A stretch of DNA of 64,000 nucleotides from Paucimonas sp. (GTDB lineage Bacteria; Pseudomonadota; Gammaproteobacteria; Pseudomonadales; Pseudomonadaceae). A model generated the notes under the pieces. That model was not told the DNA's origin. It made no database searches and worked only from the letters and a program-made list of their open reading frames with translations. Positions 45,921 to 54,861 of the stretch are shown piece after piece. The position numbers were made by a program, and so were the translations under genes. Location: contig JAIRVG010000054.1 of the NCBI GenBank assembly GCA_031253995.1, positions 110,321 to 174,320 of the forward strand. The letters are read 5' to 3'. The stretch's first letter is position 1; each line of letters opens with the position of its first letter.

Positions 45921-46724
45921 TTGATTCCAGCGCCAATACCACGTGTATTGCCTTCGTTATTGCTTTGCGCCCTGACCTGGTGGGCCGATATGGCCTTCGC
46001 CGCCAATGCCGTCGAAGTCAGGATCGGCGCGGCGCACTTCCCGCCCTATACCGTCCGTCCCGAGCAGGGCGCCGACACCGGCCTGCTGCCGCAACTGGTC
46101 GAAGCGCTGAACAAGGCGCAGGGCCGTTTCCATTTCGTCCTCGTGCCCACCTCGATCCCGCGGCGTTTTCGCGACTTCGAGCAGGGCCGGGTGGACATGG
46201 CGATCTTCGAGAATCCGGACTGGGGTTGGCAGGGCATCAAGCATGTCAGCGTCGACATGGGCCTGGAGGATGCCGAGATATTCGTCACCCACCGCACCGC
46301 CGGGCGCGACCAGCGTTACTTCGACGACCTGAAGGGCAAGCGCCTGGCCCTGTTCAGCGGCTATCACTACGCCTTCGCCGGCTTCAATCCCGACCCGCGC
46401 TACCTGGCCAGCACCTACGACGCGACGCTGACCTATTCCCACGACAGCAACCTGCTGATGGTCCAGCGCGACCGCGCCGATATCGCCCTGGTCACCCGCT
46501 CGTACCTGAGCGACTACCTGGTGCGCAATCCGGAGAGTGTCGGGCAGTTGCTGTCGTCGGAACGTATCGACCAGGTCTATCACCACTACGCGTTGCTGCG
46601 CCCGCAGGCGAGGATCAGCGGCGAGGAGTTCGCCGCGCTGCTCGACAAGCTGCGGGCCAATGGCGAGTTGCTGAGGATCTTCCAGCCCTACCAGATCCAG
46701 GTGATCGGCCCGCACGACCATTGA
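45921..46724 (+). CDS. Periplasmic solute-binding protein, family 3 type
   Basis: 267 residues started by TTG. Signal peptide LPSLLLCALTWWADMAFAA, then an SBP_bac_3 fold: VRIGAAHFPPYTV, a hinge around GKRLALFSGYHYAF and RADIALVTRSYLSDYL. No permease or ATPase gene adjoins it, so it may be an orphan receptor for an ABC system elsewhere or a sensor component, as with many Pseudomonas proteins of this kind. Ligand unknown (amino-acid-like). Confidence 0.85.
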   Translation: MIPAPIPRVLPSLLLCALTWWADMAFAANAVEVRIGAAHFPPYTVRPEQGADTGLLPQLVEALNKAQGRFHFVLVPTSIPRRFRDFEQGRVDMAIFENPDWGWQGIKHVSVDMGLEDAEIFVTHRTAGRDQRYFDDLKGKRLALFSGYHYAFAGFNPDPRYLASTYDATLTYSHDSNLLMVQRDRADIALVTRSYLSDYLVRNPESVGQLLSSERIDQVYHHYALLRPQARISGEEFAALLDKLRANGELLRIFQPYQIQVIGPHDH

Positions 46725-46754
46725 GCGGACCGGGGCTTCCCGGCTGGCGGCGGG

Positions 46755-47300
46755 TCAGTGGGGCAGGCCGGCGCCGCGGGCGCTGGACACCTTGCGGCAA
46801 TGCACCAGGGCATCGCGGATCATGAAGTTGACCAGGGTCGGGGAGACGCCCAGTTCCTTGGCGATGTCCTTCTGCGGCACGCCGTGCAGGCGGTACATCT
46901 CGAACGCATAGCGGGTGCGCGGGGGCAGCTCGGTCAGGGCGTCGGCGATGTGTTCGAGGGTGGCGAAGTTGATATGCGCCGCTTCGGGCGAAGCGCCCTG
47001 GACCACCACGTTCAAGCCTTCCTCTTCGCTGCCGGAATACTTCAGCTCCATTGCCTGCTTGCGGTAATGGTCGATGGCCAGGTTGCGCACGATCTGGAAC
47101 AGGTAGCTCAGTTGCGCCTTGAACGACGAGGTGATCTGCGGTGCGGAATTGAGGCGAAAGAAAGCGTCCTGCACCACATCCTCGGCCCGGGAGCGGCAGC
47201 CGGTGATACGCGCTGCGATCTTGACGAGGATGCTGCGGTTGTCGACGAACGCTTGGAGTAACGGTGAATCGCACTTACTTGTGGATAGTTGTTCCGCCAT
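46755..47300 (-). CDS. pvdS: ECF sigma factor PvdS (pyoverdine sigma factor)
   Basis: 181 residues from the ATG at 47300 (AAGGTG six bases upstream). Iron-starvation sigma factor: region 2 includes ILVKIAARITGCRSRAEDVV and SYLFQIVRNLAIDHYRKQAM, region 4 LPPRTRYAFEMYRLHGVPQK and ELGVSPTLVNFMIRDAL. The sequence fits PvdS/PfrI/PbrA closely. It directs RNA polymerase to pyoverdine genes having TAAAT-N16/17-CGT promoters, two of which are in this window. A Fur box upstream explains repression by iron. Confidence 0.95.
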   Translation of the reverse strand: MAEQLSTSKCDSPLLQAFVDNRSILVKIAARITGCRSRAEDVVQDAFFRLNSAPQITSSFKAQLSYLFQIVRNLAIDHYRKQAMELKYSGSEEEGLNVVVQGASPEAAHINFATLEHIADALTELPPRTRYAFEMYRLHGVPQKDIAKELGVSPTLVNFMIRDALVHCRKVSSARGAGLPH

Positions 47301-47374
47301 GGAAATCACCTTTTCTCGAAGTGGATGGCGAACTGCCTTACGGGGCCGTTCGCGACGACGTGCGACAAACTAGT

Positions 47375-47393
47375 ATTAATGATAATTATTGTC
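47375..47393 (-). promoter_or_regulatory. Fur box of pvdS
   Basis: ATTAATGATAATTATTGTC (plus strand) matches the 19-bp Fur consensus at 15 positions, including the central AATGATAAT. It lies 74 bases before the pvdS start codon, in an AT-rich patch. Confidence 0.85.
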
Positions 47394-47527
47394 AAATGCG
47401 AAAGTTGGTGAGACATCATGTGATTTTGATCTAAGCCATCACCTGCGGTTCTCACCCCGGCCTTCATGCTTATCGCACAGGCAAATGACGAATCCATGCC
47501 AATGGCCGGGCGTTGCCAAGCAGGCAC

Positions 47528-47550
47528 AAAAAAGCCGCCTGTGGGGCGGC
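47528..47550 (-). terminator. Terminator of the dsb operon
   Basis: On the minus strand GCCGCC-CCACA-GGCGGC is followed by TTTTTT. It lies 49 bases after the dsbG stop. Confidence 0.88.
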
Positions 47551-47599
47551 AGGAGAAAACCCGACGCGTGGTTGAATCCGCGCCGGGAGGGAGGAAGGT

Positions 47600-48358
47600 T
47601 CAGCGCTTGCCGAGAATCTGCCCGAGCAGCTCCGGACGCGGCGCACCCTGTTGGGTCTGCAGGCGCTGCTGCTCGTCCAGGTAGAAGATCGCCGGGGTGG
47701 CGGACAGGCCCAGTTCTTCCATCAGCGCCTGGTTGGCGGCGAGCTTGGCCTGCACATCCGCCGGAATGCTTTCCAGCGGCTTGAGCTTGCTCGCCTTGCC
47801 AGCCTTTTCATGATCCAGCAGAGCCTGTTGCGGGTCCGTGGCGGCGAGCAGGGCGGCGGACTTGCCCGGGCTGTCGGCGCGGATGATGCCGACCATGATG
47901 TGCCGCAGCTGCACCTTGCCCGACTCGACCCACGGCCGCGCCTGTTCCCAGAACATGTTGCAGTACGGGCAATTCGGATCGCTGAACAGGTACACGACCC
48001 GCGGCGCATCGGCCTTGCCGTCGGCGATCCACGCGGCTTTTTCCATCTTCGCCCAGACCTCCTCGGCCATCGGCGCATAGACCAGCTTTTCCAGCGGCTG
48101 CTCGCTGAGGTCCTGGCCCTTCTCGTCGAACAGGCTGCCCACCAGCACATGCTTGCCGTCCGGGGTCAGGTACAGGGCCACGCCACGGTTCTGGAACTGC
48201 GCGGCGTAGCCCTTGAGGCCATTGGGCGCATCGAAGCTGCCGACGACTTTCGCGCCCTTGGCTTCGATCTGGCGAACCGCCGCCGGCAGTTCCTCGGCCT
48301 GGAGCAGCGGACTGGCGAACAGGCCCAGGGCCAGGCTCAGGGAAAGGGGGATCCTCAT
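47600..48358 (-). CDS. dsbG: Thiol:disulfide interchange protein DsbG
   Basis: 252 residues with a signal peptide (LSLALGLFASPLLQA). A DsbC/G dimerisation domain (about 25-85) precedes a thioredoxin fold with the redox motif C130-P-Y-C133 in FSDPNCPYCNMF; the cis-Pro is in SATPAIFYL. DsbG protects or isomerises periplasmic protein thiols. It is the last gene of a three-gene operon with the TlpA-like protein and dsbD, overlapping the former by 4 bases. Confidence 0.93.
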   Translation of the reverse strand: MRIPLSLSLALGLFASPLLQAEELPAAVRQIEAKGAKVVGSFDAPNGLKGYAAQFQNRGVALYLTPDGKHVLVGSLFDEKGQDLSEQPLEKLVYAPMAEEVWAKMEKAAWIADGKADAPRVVYLFSDPNCPYCNMFWEQARPWVESGKVQLRHIMVGIIRADSPGKSAALLAATDPQQALLDHEKAGKASKLKPLESIPADVQAKLAANQALMEELGLSATPAIFYLDEQQRLQTQQGAPRPELLGQILGKR

Positions 48359-49197
48359 GGTGCATTCCTTGTTGGGGTGGTGAGCGGCTGCAGGTCTTCA
48401 TCGAAGGACTGCAGCGCGTGGTGCAGGCTGGCACGGGACAGCTCGCCGAGGTGACTGCCCACCAGGCGGCCGTCGGCGTCGTAGAACAGGGTGGTGGGCA
48501 GGGCCATCGAACCGACCTGGGCCGCCAGTTGCCCGCCGGCATCGAACAGCACGTGGGACAGGTTGAGGCCGGTGGTGGCGAGGAAGTTGGTGACGATCTG
48601 CGGTGTCTCGCCCTGGTTGACGAAGAGGAAGGTGACCCCCGGGTATTCATGCTGCGCCTGTTGCAGCACCGGCATTTCCCGGCGGCACGGCGGGCACCAG
48701 GTGGCCCACAGGTTGATGACCAGCGGCTTGCCGCGATGGCTGTCGAGGGCGACTGCCTGGCCGCGGGCGTCCTTCAGGCTCAACTGCGGCAGTTGCGTAC
48801 CTTCTTCATACAGGTGGCTGGCCCAGCTGGTCAGCAGCCAGAACAGCGCACCGCTGGCCAGGCCCCAGCCCAGCGGCCGGCGCCGCGCCGGCTTGCGCCA
48901 GGCGGTCCACAGGGCGCCGAGCAGCACGGTGAGCAGGCCGACCCAGGGCAGGAAACCGCCATCGCGGATATCGACGATCTGCAACAGGTCGTCGCGGTAC
49001 AGCGGCCAGTAGGAGATGACGAAGCCGAGGCGGGCACAGATCAGGCCGAGGATGAACAGGTTGAACAGCGAGGATTCGGGATTGTCGCCACCGCGCTTGG
49101 CCACCCGCCAGCCGACCAGGGTCGCCAGGCCCAGGGCCAGGAGCAGCAGCAGGTGGTCGAGGGCCAGGGCGATCGGGCCGATATTCACCGTCAGCAT
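48355..49197 (-). CDS. TlpA-like thioredoxin fused to an Lgt-like membrane domain
   Basis: 280 residues. The first ~130 form about four membrane helices (LDHLLLLLALGLATLVGW, LFNLFILGLICARLGFVIS, WVGLLTVLLGAL, WGLASGALFWLLTSW) with ARLGF and similar features of prolipoprotein diacylglyceryl transferase-like proteins. The rest is a periplasmic thioredoxin domain with W-C168-P-P-C171 and cis-Pro in SMALPTTLF. The fusion probably anchors a disulfide reductase next to DsbD, which would supply electrons to it and to DsbG. Coupled to both neighbours by overlapping codons. Confidence 0.88.
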   Translation of the reverse strand: MLTVNIGPIALALDHLLLLLALGLATLVGWRVAKRGGDNPESSLFNLFILGLICARLGFVISYWPLYRDDLLQIVDIRDGGFLPWVGLLTVLLGALWTAWRKPARRRPLGWGLASGALFWLLTSWASHLYEEGTQLPQLSLKDARGQAVALDSHRGKPLVINLWATWCPPCRREMPVLQQAQHEYPGVTFLFVNQGETPQIVTNFLATTGLNLSHVLFDAGGQLAAQVGSMALPTTLFYDADGRLVGSHLGELSRASLHHALQSFDEDLQPLTTPTRNAP

Positions 49198-50930
49198 CAG
49201 CCTTCGCTCCGGGTGGCGTTCCAGTGTTTCAGGAAGGTTTGCGCGTCCACCTCGCCCATCAGGCGACGGGCGCGGCGTTCTTCGCCGTCAGGACCGATCC
49301 ACAGCATGCTCGGCGGTCCTGGCACCTGGTAGCGCTTGAGCAGCTCGCGGGCGGGCGCGGCATCGGCGGTGACGTCGAGGCGCACCAGGCGCACGCCAGC
49401 GAGGGCGGCGAGCACGTCGGCGCGTTCGAACACCTGCTTTTCCATGACCTTGCACGACACGCACCAGTCCGCATAGTAGTCGAGGAACACCCACTGGCCC
49501 TGGCTGCGCGCGGCATCCAGTTCGGCCTGCAGGGCTTGCGGGGTGCTCACGGTGGTGAAGGCGTCATGGGCGGCGGCGACCGATGCCACCGTTGCGCCGC
49601 CGGTAAAGGGTGCCAAGGGTTTCCACGGATCGCTGCCACCGCCGGCGGCGCCGACGATCGCCAGCGCGCCCCAGAAACCACCGATCAGCAGCAGCGGTTG
49701 CGCGGCGCGCCAGCGACCAATGGCCGGCCAGGCGCTCCAGGCCAGGGCCAGCAGCCAGGCGCCGGCCAGGGCCAGCCACAGGCTCGGCGGCAGCACTGCG
49801 CGCAGGGTGTACAGGGCCATGGCGAGGAAGACGAAGCCGAAGAAGCCCTTGACCAGGTTCATCCAGGTGCCGGGACGGGGGAGGTAGCGGTTGCCCAGGG
49901 TCACCAGCAGCAACAGCGGCAGGCCCATGCCCAGGCCGAGGCTGAACAGCACCAGGCCGCCATGCACGGCATTGCCGCTCTGGGCGATATACAGCAGCGC
50001 ACCGGCCAGCGGCGCGGTCATGCACGGGCCCATCAGCAGGCCGGAGAGGGCGCCCAACAGGGCCGCGCCGACCAGGTTGCCGCCACGGGTCCGGCTCCCG
50101 GCGCGCTCCAGGCGGTCACGCAGGAACATCGGCAGTTGCAGTTCGAAGGCGCCGAACATCGGCAGGGCCAGCAGCACGAACAGCGCCGCCAGGCTGCCCA
50201 GCAGCCAGGGCTGTTGCAGCCAGGCCTGGAGGTTGGCGCCGAGCAGCGCGGCGACCACCCCGAGGGCGGCGTAGACCAGCGCCATGCTCAGCACGTAGAC
50301 CCCGGCCAGGGCCCAGCCGCGCCGGCTGCTGGCGTTGTTGCCCATGACCAGCCCGGCGAGGATCGGCAGCATCGGCAGCGAGCAAGGGGTGAAGGCCAGC
50401 AGCAGGCCGAGGCCGAAGAACACCAGCAGGCCCCAGCCGAGGTGGCGTTGCTGCAGGGTGCCGGCCAGGGCCTGGTCGTCGGCCTGGCCGGCGGTACTGG
50501 TGGCGCTACTGGTGGAGCCACCGCCGAGATCGACCACCGAGGTCTGCGGCGGATAGCACAGGCCGGCATCGGCGCAACCCTGCCAGCCCATGCGCAGGCT
50601 GCCCTGGGCGGAGGCGGGCAGCAGCAGTTCGAGCTGGCCGCGGTACACCGGCTGGTCGCCGAAGAACTCGTCGTGGTGGTCCTGGGCCGGCGGCAGTGGC
50701 GGGATCTGTTCTGCCGTCAGGCCGTCGAACTTGAGGCGTTTCTGGTACAGGTAGTAGCCGTCGCTGATCGCCCAGTGCAGGCGGGTCTGGCCGGAAGGGA
50801 GGCGTTCGCTGGTGAAGACGAAGGCCTTCTCCACCGGGAGGAAGTCGCTCTGGGCGAAAGGATTGGCGAAGGTCTGCGCCTGGCTCAGGGAACTGAACAG
50901 GCAGAAGAACGCCAGGATCAATGCACGCAT
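49197..50930 (-). CDS. dsbD: Thiol:disulfide interchange protein DsbD
   Basis: 577 residues from the ATG at 50930 (AAGG eight bases upstream); a further ATG at 50951 lacks a ribosome site. Signal peptide ALILAFFCLFSSLSQA, N-terminal immunoglobulin-like domain with CADAGLCYPP, central eight-helix domain with FTPCSLPMLPILAG and GPCMTAPLAG cysteines, and C-terminal thioredoxin domain with DWCVSCKVMEK. It moves electrons from cytoplasmic thioredoxin to periplasmic partners, here probably the two genes downstream. Confidence 0.94.
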   Translation of the reverse strand: MRALILAFFCLFSSLSQAQTFANPFAQSDFLPVEKAFVFTSERLPSGQTRLHWAISDGYYLYQKRLKFDGLTAEQIPPLPPAQDHHDEFFGDQPVYRGQLELLLPASAQGSLRMGWQGCADAGLCYPPQTSVVDLGGGSTSSATSTAGQADDQALAGTLQQRHLGWGLLVFFGLGLLLAFTPCSLPMLPILAGLVMGNNASSRRGWALAGVYVLSMALVYAALGVVAALLGANLQAWLQQPWLLGSLAALFVLLALPMFGAFELQLPMFLRDRLERAGSRTRGGNLVGAALLGALSGLLMGPCMTAPLAGALLYIAQSGNAVHGGLVLFSLGLGMGLPLLLLVTLGNRYLPRPGTWMNLVKGFFGFVFLAMALYTLRAVLPPSLWLALAGAWLLALAWSAWPAIGRWRAAQPLLLIGGFWGALAIVGAAGGGSDPWKPLAPFTGGATVASVAAAHDAFTTVSTPQALQAELDAARSQGQWVFLDYYADWCVSCKVMEKQVFERADVLAALAGVRLVRLDVTADAAPARELLKRYQVPGPPSMLWIGPDGEERRARRLMGEVDAQTFLKHWNATRSEG

Positions 50931-50974
50931 GTCGAAGCCTTGGAATCTCATGAGCGATCAAGGCTGACCCGCCC

Positions 50975-51049
50975 GGATTAACCCAAGGTTAAGCCGTCGG
51001 CCGGCAGGCGACGCGGGCTTCAGGGGAGGGCATAATCCCGGGTTAATCC
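50975..51049. promoter_or_regulatory. Divergent control region with GGATTAACCC inverted repeat
   Basis: GGATTAACCC at 50975-50984 and its exact complement GGGTTAATCC at 51040-51049 flank the shared dsbD / response-regulator promoter region, with an extra AAGGTTAAG beside the first. They are candidate binding sites for the response regulator encoded at 51097. Confidence 0.55.
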
Positions 51050-51096
51050 TGTTCTGGCCCACTAGCGGCTTTCCTGTCCGAAGACCGAATCCGCCC

Positions 51097-51780
51097 ATGC
51101 ATGTACTGCTCTGTGAAGACGACGACCTGATCGCCAGCGGCATCATTGCCGGGCTCAGCGCCCAGGGCCTGAACGTGGACCGCGTGGCCAACGCCAGCGC
51201 GGCGCGGGCGCTGCTCCAGGCCGCGCATTTCGACGTGATGGTGCTCGACCTCGGCCTGCCCGACGAGGACGGCCTCAAGCTGCTGCAGCGCCTGCGCCAG
51301 CAGGGCCACAGCCTGCCGGTGCTGATCCTCACCGCCCGCGACGCGGTGACCGACCGTGTCGACGGCCTGCAAGCCGGCGCCGACGACTACCTGCTCAAGC
51401 CCTTCGACCTGCGCGAACTCGCCGCACGCCTGCACACCCTGGTGCGGCGCATGGCCGGGCGCTGCGTCAACATCATCGAGCATGGCCCGCTGAGCTTCGA
51501 CCCGAGCAACTGCGAAGTCAGCCTCGGCGGCCAGCCGGTGGACCTGTCGCGCCGCGAACAGGCGCTGCTCCAGGCCCTGCTCAACAACCCCGGGCGGGTG
51601 CTCTCCAGCGAACAGCTGAAGGACAGCGTCTACGGCTTCAGCGACGAAGTGGAAAGCAACGCCCTCAACGTGCATATCCATCACCTGCGGCGCAAGCTCG
51701 GCAACGGCATCGTCGAGACCGTGCGCGGCCTCGGCTACCGTCTCGGCCCGGCGCAGTTGCCGTCAGAGGCATCGCGATGA
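51097..51780 (+). CDS. OmpR-family response regulator
   Basis: 227 residues. Receiver domain with acidic pair CEDDD (7-10), phosphoacceptor Asp51 in VLDLGLPDEDG, Thr in LILTARDAV and Lys in YLLKPFDL. Winged-helix DNA-binding domain from about 125 (LSRREQALLQALLNNPGRVL, LNVHIHHLRRKLG). QseB/PmrA-like. The stop overlaps the kinase start by 4 bases, and the gene is divergent from dsbD, so it probably controls the dsb operon. The same arrangement exists beside dsbD2 in P. aeruginosa as I recall. Confidence 0.92.
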   Translation: MHVLLCEDDDLIASGIIAGLSAQGLNVDRVANASAARALLQAAHFDVMVLDLGLPDEDGLKLLQRLRQQGHSLPVLILTARDAVTDRVDGLQAGADDYLLKPFDLRELAARLHTLVRRMAGRCVNIIEHGPLSFDPSNCEVSLGGQPVDLSRREQALLQALLNNPGRVLSSEQLKDSVYGFSDEVESNALNVHIHHLRRKLGNGIVETVRGLGYRLGPAQLPSEASR

Positions 51781-53096
51781 GCCTGCGCCTGCGCCTGAGC
51801 CTGATCCTCGGCACCGCCTTCGTCCTGATCTGGGCCCTGGCCGCGGCCTGGATGCTGCGCGACCTGCGCCAGCAGATGATGTTCTCCCTCGACCAGCGCC
51901 TGGTGGCTTCGGCGCGGATGGTCGCGGGGCTGATCGACCAGTTGCCGCAGCCGCTCACCAGCCAGGGCGAAGGCACGCGGCTGAGTGCCGACCAGTTGAG
52001 CGTGCCGGACGGCATGGCCTGCCAGGTCACCTCGTTGCGGGGCGAGATCCTCGCCCGCAGCCACCATAGCGCCGACCAGCACCTCGACGACGGCCAGGGC
52101 GGTTTCCACGACCAGATCATCGACGGCGCACCCTGGCGCAGCTTCACCTTCATCCATGACGACATTCGCATCACCACGGCGGACCGCCACCTGGAGCGCG
52201 AGGCGCTGAATCGCTCGATCCTCCTGGCGGCCTCGGCGCCGGTGCTGGTGGCCTTGCTCGGCAGCCTGGCGCTGTTGTGGATCGGCATCGGCAAGGGCCT
52301 GGCGCCGCTGAACTGGATGCGCGAGGCCCTGCGCCGACGCAGCCCGGATTCCGTCGAGCCGCTGCAGATCAAGGCGGTGCCCAGCGAGTTGCAGCCGTTG
52401 CTGGATACCCAGAACCAGCTGTTCCTGCGCATCGGCCAGACCATCGAGCGCGAGCGCCGGCTGACCGGCGATGCCGCCCACGAACTGCGCAGCCCGCTGA
52501 CGGCGATCAAGACCCACCTGCAGGTGGCGCGGATGACCGACGGCCTGGTGCGAGAGCAGGCGCTGGAGCATGCCGAGCAGGGCGCCGACCGCCTGCACCG
52601 GACGCTGGAACAGTTGCTGCTGCTGGCGCGGGTCGAGGGCAGCCTGTCGTTCGACGATGGTGTGCAGTGCAGCGCGGAGCAGGTGGCGCGCCAGGCCATC
52701 CAGGACACCGGCGACAACCGGCGCATCGTCCTCAATGCCTCGGCGCGGGCCAGCCAGGTGCTGCTGGACATGCCCGGCGCCCTGGCGGTGGCGGCCTTGC
52801 GCAACCTGCTGGACAACGCCCTGCGCCACAGCAGCGGCGAGGCGCCGGTGGAGCTGGAGGTGCAGGTGGAGGACGAGCGGGTGGGCTTCCTGGTACGTGA
52901 CCATGGCCCGGGGATCGCCGAAAAGGACCTGCAGCACCTGACCCAGCGCTTCTGGCGCCACGGGCAGAGCGAGGGCAGCGGGCTGGGGCTGGCGATCGTC
53001 CAGGCCATCGTGCAGCGCTGCGCCTGTTCGTTGAATTTCGAAAGTCGGGCGGATGGATTGCGGGTGTTGTTGCAGATGCCGCTCAAGACAGACTGA
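51777..53096 (+). CDS. Sensor histidine kinase
   Basis: 439 residues. Membrane helices at about 7-26 and 147-167 enclose a periplasmic sensor of about 120 residues with the DUF2431/2CSK_N-like RQQMMFSLDQRLVASARMV start. The phosphorylated His is residue 235 in DAAHELRSPLTAIKTHLQ. ATPase boxes: NLLDNALRHSS, DHGPGIAEKD and GSGLGLAIVQAI. QseC/PmrB type. It is coupled to the response regulator; the signal is unknown, with redox or metal stress suggested by the dsb neighbours. Confidence 0.92.
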   Translation: MSLRLRLSLILGTAFVLIWALAAAWMLRDLRQQMMFSLDQRLVASARMVAGLIDQLPQPLTSQGEGTRLSADQLSVPDGMACQVTSLRGEILARSHHSADQHLDDGQGGFHDQIIDGAPWRSFTFIHDDIRITTADRHLEREALNRSILLAASAPVLVALLGSLALLWIGIGKGLAPLNWMREALRRRSPDSVEPLQIKAVPSELQPLLDTQNQLFLRIGQTIERERRLTGDAAHELRSPLTAIKTHLQVARMTDGLVREQALEHAEQGADRLHRTLEQLLLLARVEGSLSFDDGVQCSAEQVARQAIQDTGDNRRIVLNASARASQVLLDMPGALAVAALRNLLDNALRHSSGEAPVELEVQVEDERVGFLVRDHGPGIAEKDLQHLTQRFWRHGQSEGSGLGLAIVQAIVQRCACSLNFESRADGLRVLLQMPLKTD

Positions 53097-53112
53097 TATA
53101 GCGCCTGCGCCC

Positions 53113-53136
53113 TAAATTTCTCCTTCCACCCAACGT
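53113..53136 (+). promoter_or_regulatory. PvdS-dependent promoter of pvdP
   Basis: TAAAT at 53113-53117 and CGT at 53134-53136 are separated by exactly 16 bases, the iron-starvation box read by PvdS. It lies 45 bases before the pvdP start codon. Confidence 0.85.
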
Positions 53137-53181
53137 TCTAGCTTGGACATAAGCAGTTTCCATGGCTGGCACGGGTGGGGA

Positions 53182-54801
53182 ATGACGATATCGCGGCGCG
53201 GTTTCATAGCAGGTCTGGCGGTGACGGGCGCGGCGGTGCCGGCGGTGTACTACGCCCATCAGAAGCTGACCCATGACCCCGAGGACGATGTGGTCACCCC
53301 CGGCGAAGCCAGCGTCGAACTGGCGGATATCGCCGGCCAGCAACTGGGCAACCAGCTGCGCGGCATCTGGGACATCCGTTTCACCGGCGCCGACGGCGGC
53401 CTACCGGACCTGCCCCGCGAAGGCGTGCAGCTATACCTCGACATCGCCGCCAAGGGCCGCGGCCTGCGCGGCGTGCTCGGTACCCGCGAGAACCTCGAAC
53501 AGCCCGGTCCCGCCAGCTACCGCGTGCTTGGCGACCTGGTCGGTGCCTCCACCGCCCAGGTGCGCTGGCGCCTGCTGAGCAACCAGGGCGGCCCGGGCTT
53601 CGAATGCATCGCCACCCTCGACGAGGTCTGGGGCGAGTTCGGCAATGCCGGCAGCGGTACTCTCAGCGGCCGCCTGCAGCGCCTCGACCGTTCCATGGTG
53701 TTGCCGCTGCAGGACAGCCATTTCGTTGCAGTGAAACGCATGGTCCCCGAGGCCCGCGAGCGCATCGCCTATACCCCGGAACTGCGTGCCTGGCTGATCA
53801 GCGCCGAACACCGTCTGTTCCACCAGCTCTGGCATGCGACCCGGGACAAGTGGCACCGCCTCTCCGAAGAGCGCCACGCCTCGCTACGCGGCCTGGGCTG
53901 GCAGCCCGGCCCGCGGGACAAGGAGCGCGACGCCCGCGGCCCGCGCAAGCACCGCAATGGTTCCGGGGTGGACTTCCTGTTCATGCACCGGCACATGCTC
54001 AAGGCCGCGCGCACCTTCCAGCCGCTGCCGTCATGGCCGCATTTCCCCTTGCCGCAACCGAACGTGGAATACGACCGCCACGGCTTCGCCCGCTATTTCG
54101 ACAACCATGATGGCTACAGCGTGCCGCCGACCTGGCGTGCGCCGGGTGACAGTGACTACACCCAGTGGGTCGCGGCGATCAAGGCGCAGGAGACCTTCTG
54201 CAGCAACTTCCAGGTCTGGGAATCGCAGTACCAGGACCCGCAATACCTGTCGAAGATGACCCTCGGCGAGCTGGGTTCGGAACTGGAGATGAACCTGCAC
54301 GACTGGCTGCACATGTGCTGGGCGTCGGTACCGCGCGACCCGTCCAATGGCGCGCCGGTGCCGTTCGCCCGGGATCCGTCGGACTTCGCCGCGCGCTGGT
54401 ACGGTCCGGAGAACGATTTCCTCGGCGATCCGTTTTCCTCCCATGTCAGCCCAGTGTTCTGGGGTTTCCATGGCTGGATCGACGACCGCATCGAGGACTG
54501 GTACCGCGCCCAGGAGCGGCACAACCCAGGGCAGGTCGCGCGCTTGCAGGTCAATGGCGTGGAGTGGTTCGCGCCTGGGCGCTGGAACGAGGTCGAGGAC
54601 CCGTGGCTGGGGCCGAGTACCCATGGCTGCAACACCACGCCGGGGATGTTCCCGGGCAAGTCGGTGGAGATGGATATCGAGACCATGAAGCTGGCGCTGC
54701 GCATCGTCTTTGCCAAGGACGACCTGCTGGAGCCGTTGCTGAAGCGGGTGCCGCAGCGGCCCTGGTATGCGCGGCATCTTTCGATGAAGGGGATAGGTTG
54801 A
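53182..54801 (+). CDS. pvdP: Pyoverdine maturation tyrosinase PvdP
   Basis: 539 residues from the ATG at 53182. A twin-arginine signal (MTISRRGFIAGLAVTGAAVP) exports it folded. The C-terminal half is a tyrosinase-type copper domain with histidines in MHRHMLK, NLHDWLHMCW and SSHVSPVFWGFHGWIDD. PvdP oxidises ferribactin or dihydropyoverdine to form the fluorescent chromophore in the periplasm. It is preceded by a PvdS box and converges on the pvdRT-opmQ export genes. Confidence 0.92.
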   Translation: MTISRRGFIAGLAVTGAAVPAVYYAHQKLTHDPEDDVVTPGEASVELADIAGQQLGNQLRGIWDIRFTGADGGLPDLPREGVQLYLDIAAKGRGLRGVLGTRENLEQPGPASYRVLGDLVGASTAQVRWRLLSNQGGPGFECIATLDEVWGEFGNAGSGTLSGRLQRLDRSMVLPLQDSHFVAVKRMVPEARERIAYTPELRAWLISAEHRLFHQLWHATRDKWHRLSEERHASLRGLGWQPGPRDKERDARGPRKHRNGSGVDFLFMHRHMLKAARTFQPLPSWPHFPLPQPNVEYDRHGFARYFDNHDGYSVPPTWRAPGDSDYTQWVAAIKAQETFCSNFQVWESQYQDPQYLSKMTLGELGSELEMNLHDWLHMCWASVPRDPSNGAPVPFARDPSDFAARWYGPENDFLGDPFSSHVSPVFWGFHGWIDDRIEDWYRAQERHNPGQVARLQVNGVEWFAPGRWNEVEDPWLGPSTHGCNTTPGMFPGKSVEMDIETMKLALRIVFAKDDLLEPLLKRVPQRPWYARHLSMKGIG

Positions 54802-54861
54802 GGGGGTTATCGCGTCAGGCATTTGCACTCAGGCAGATACCCAAACCCACCGCCGCCAATC

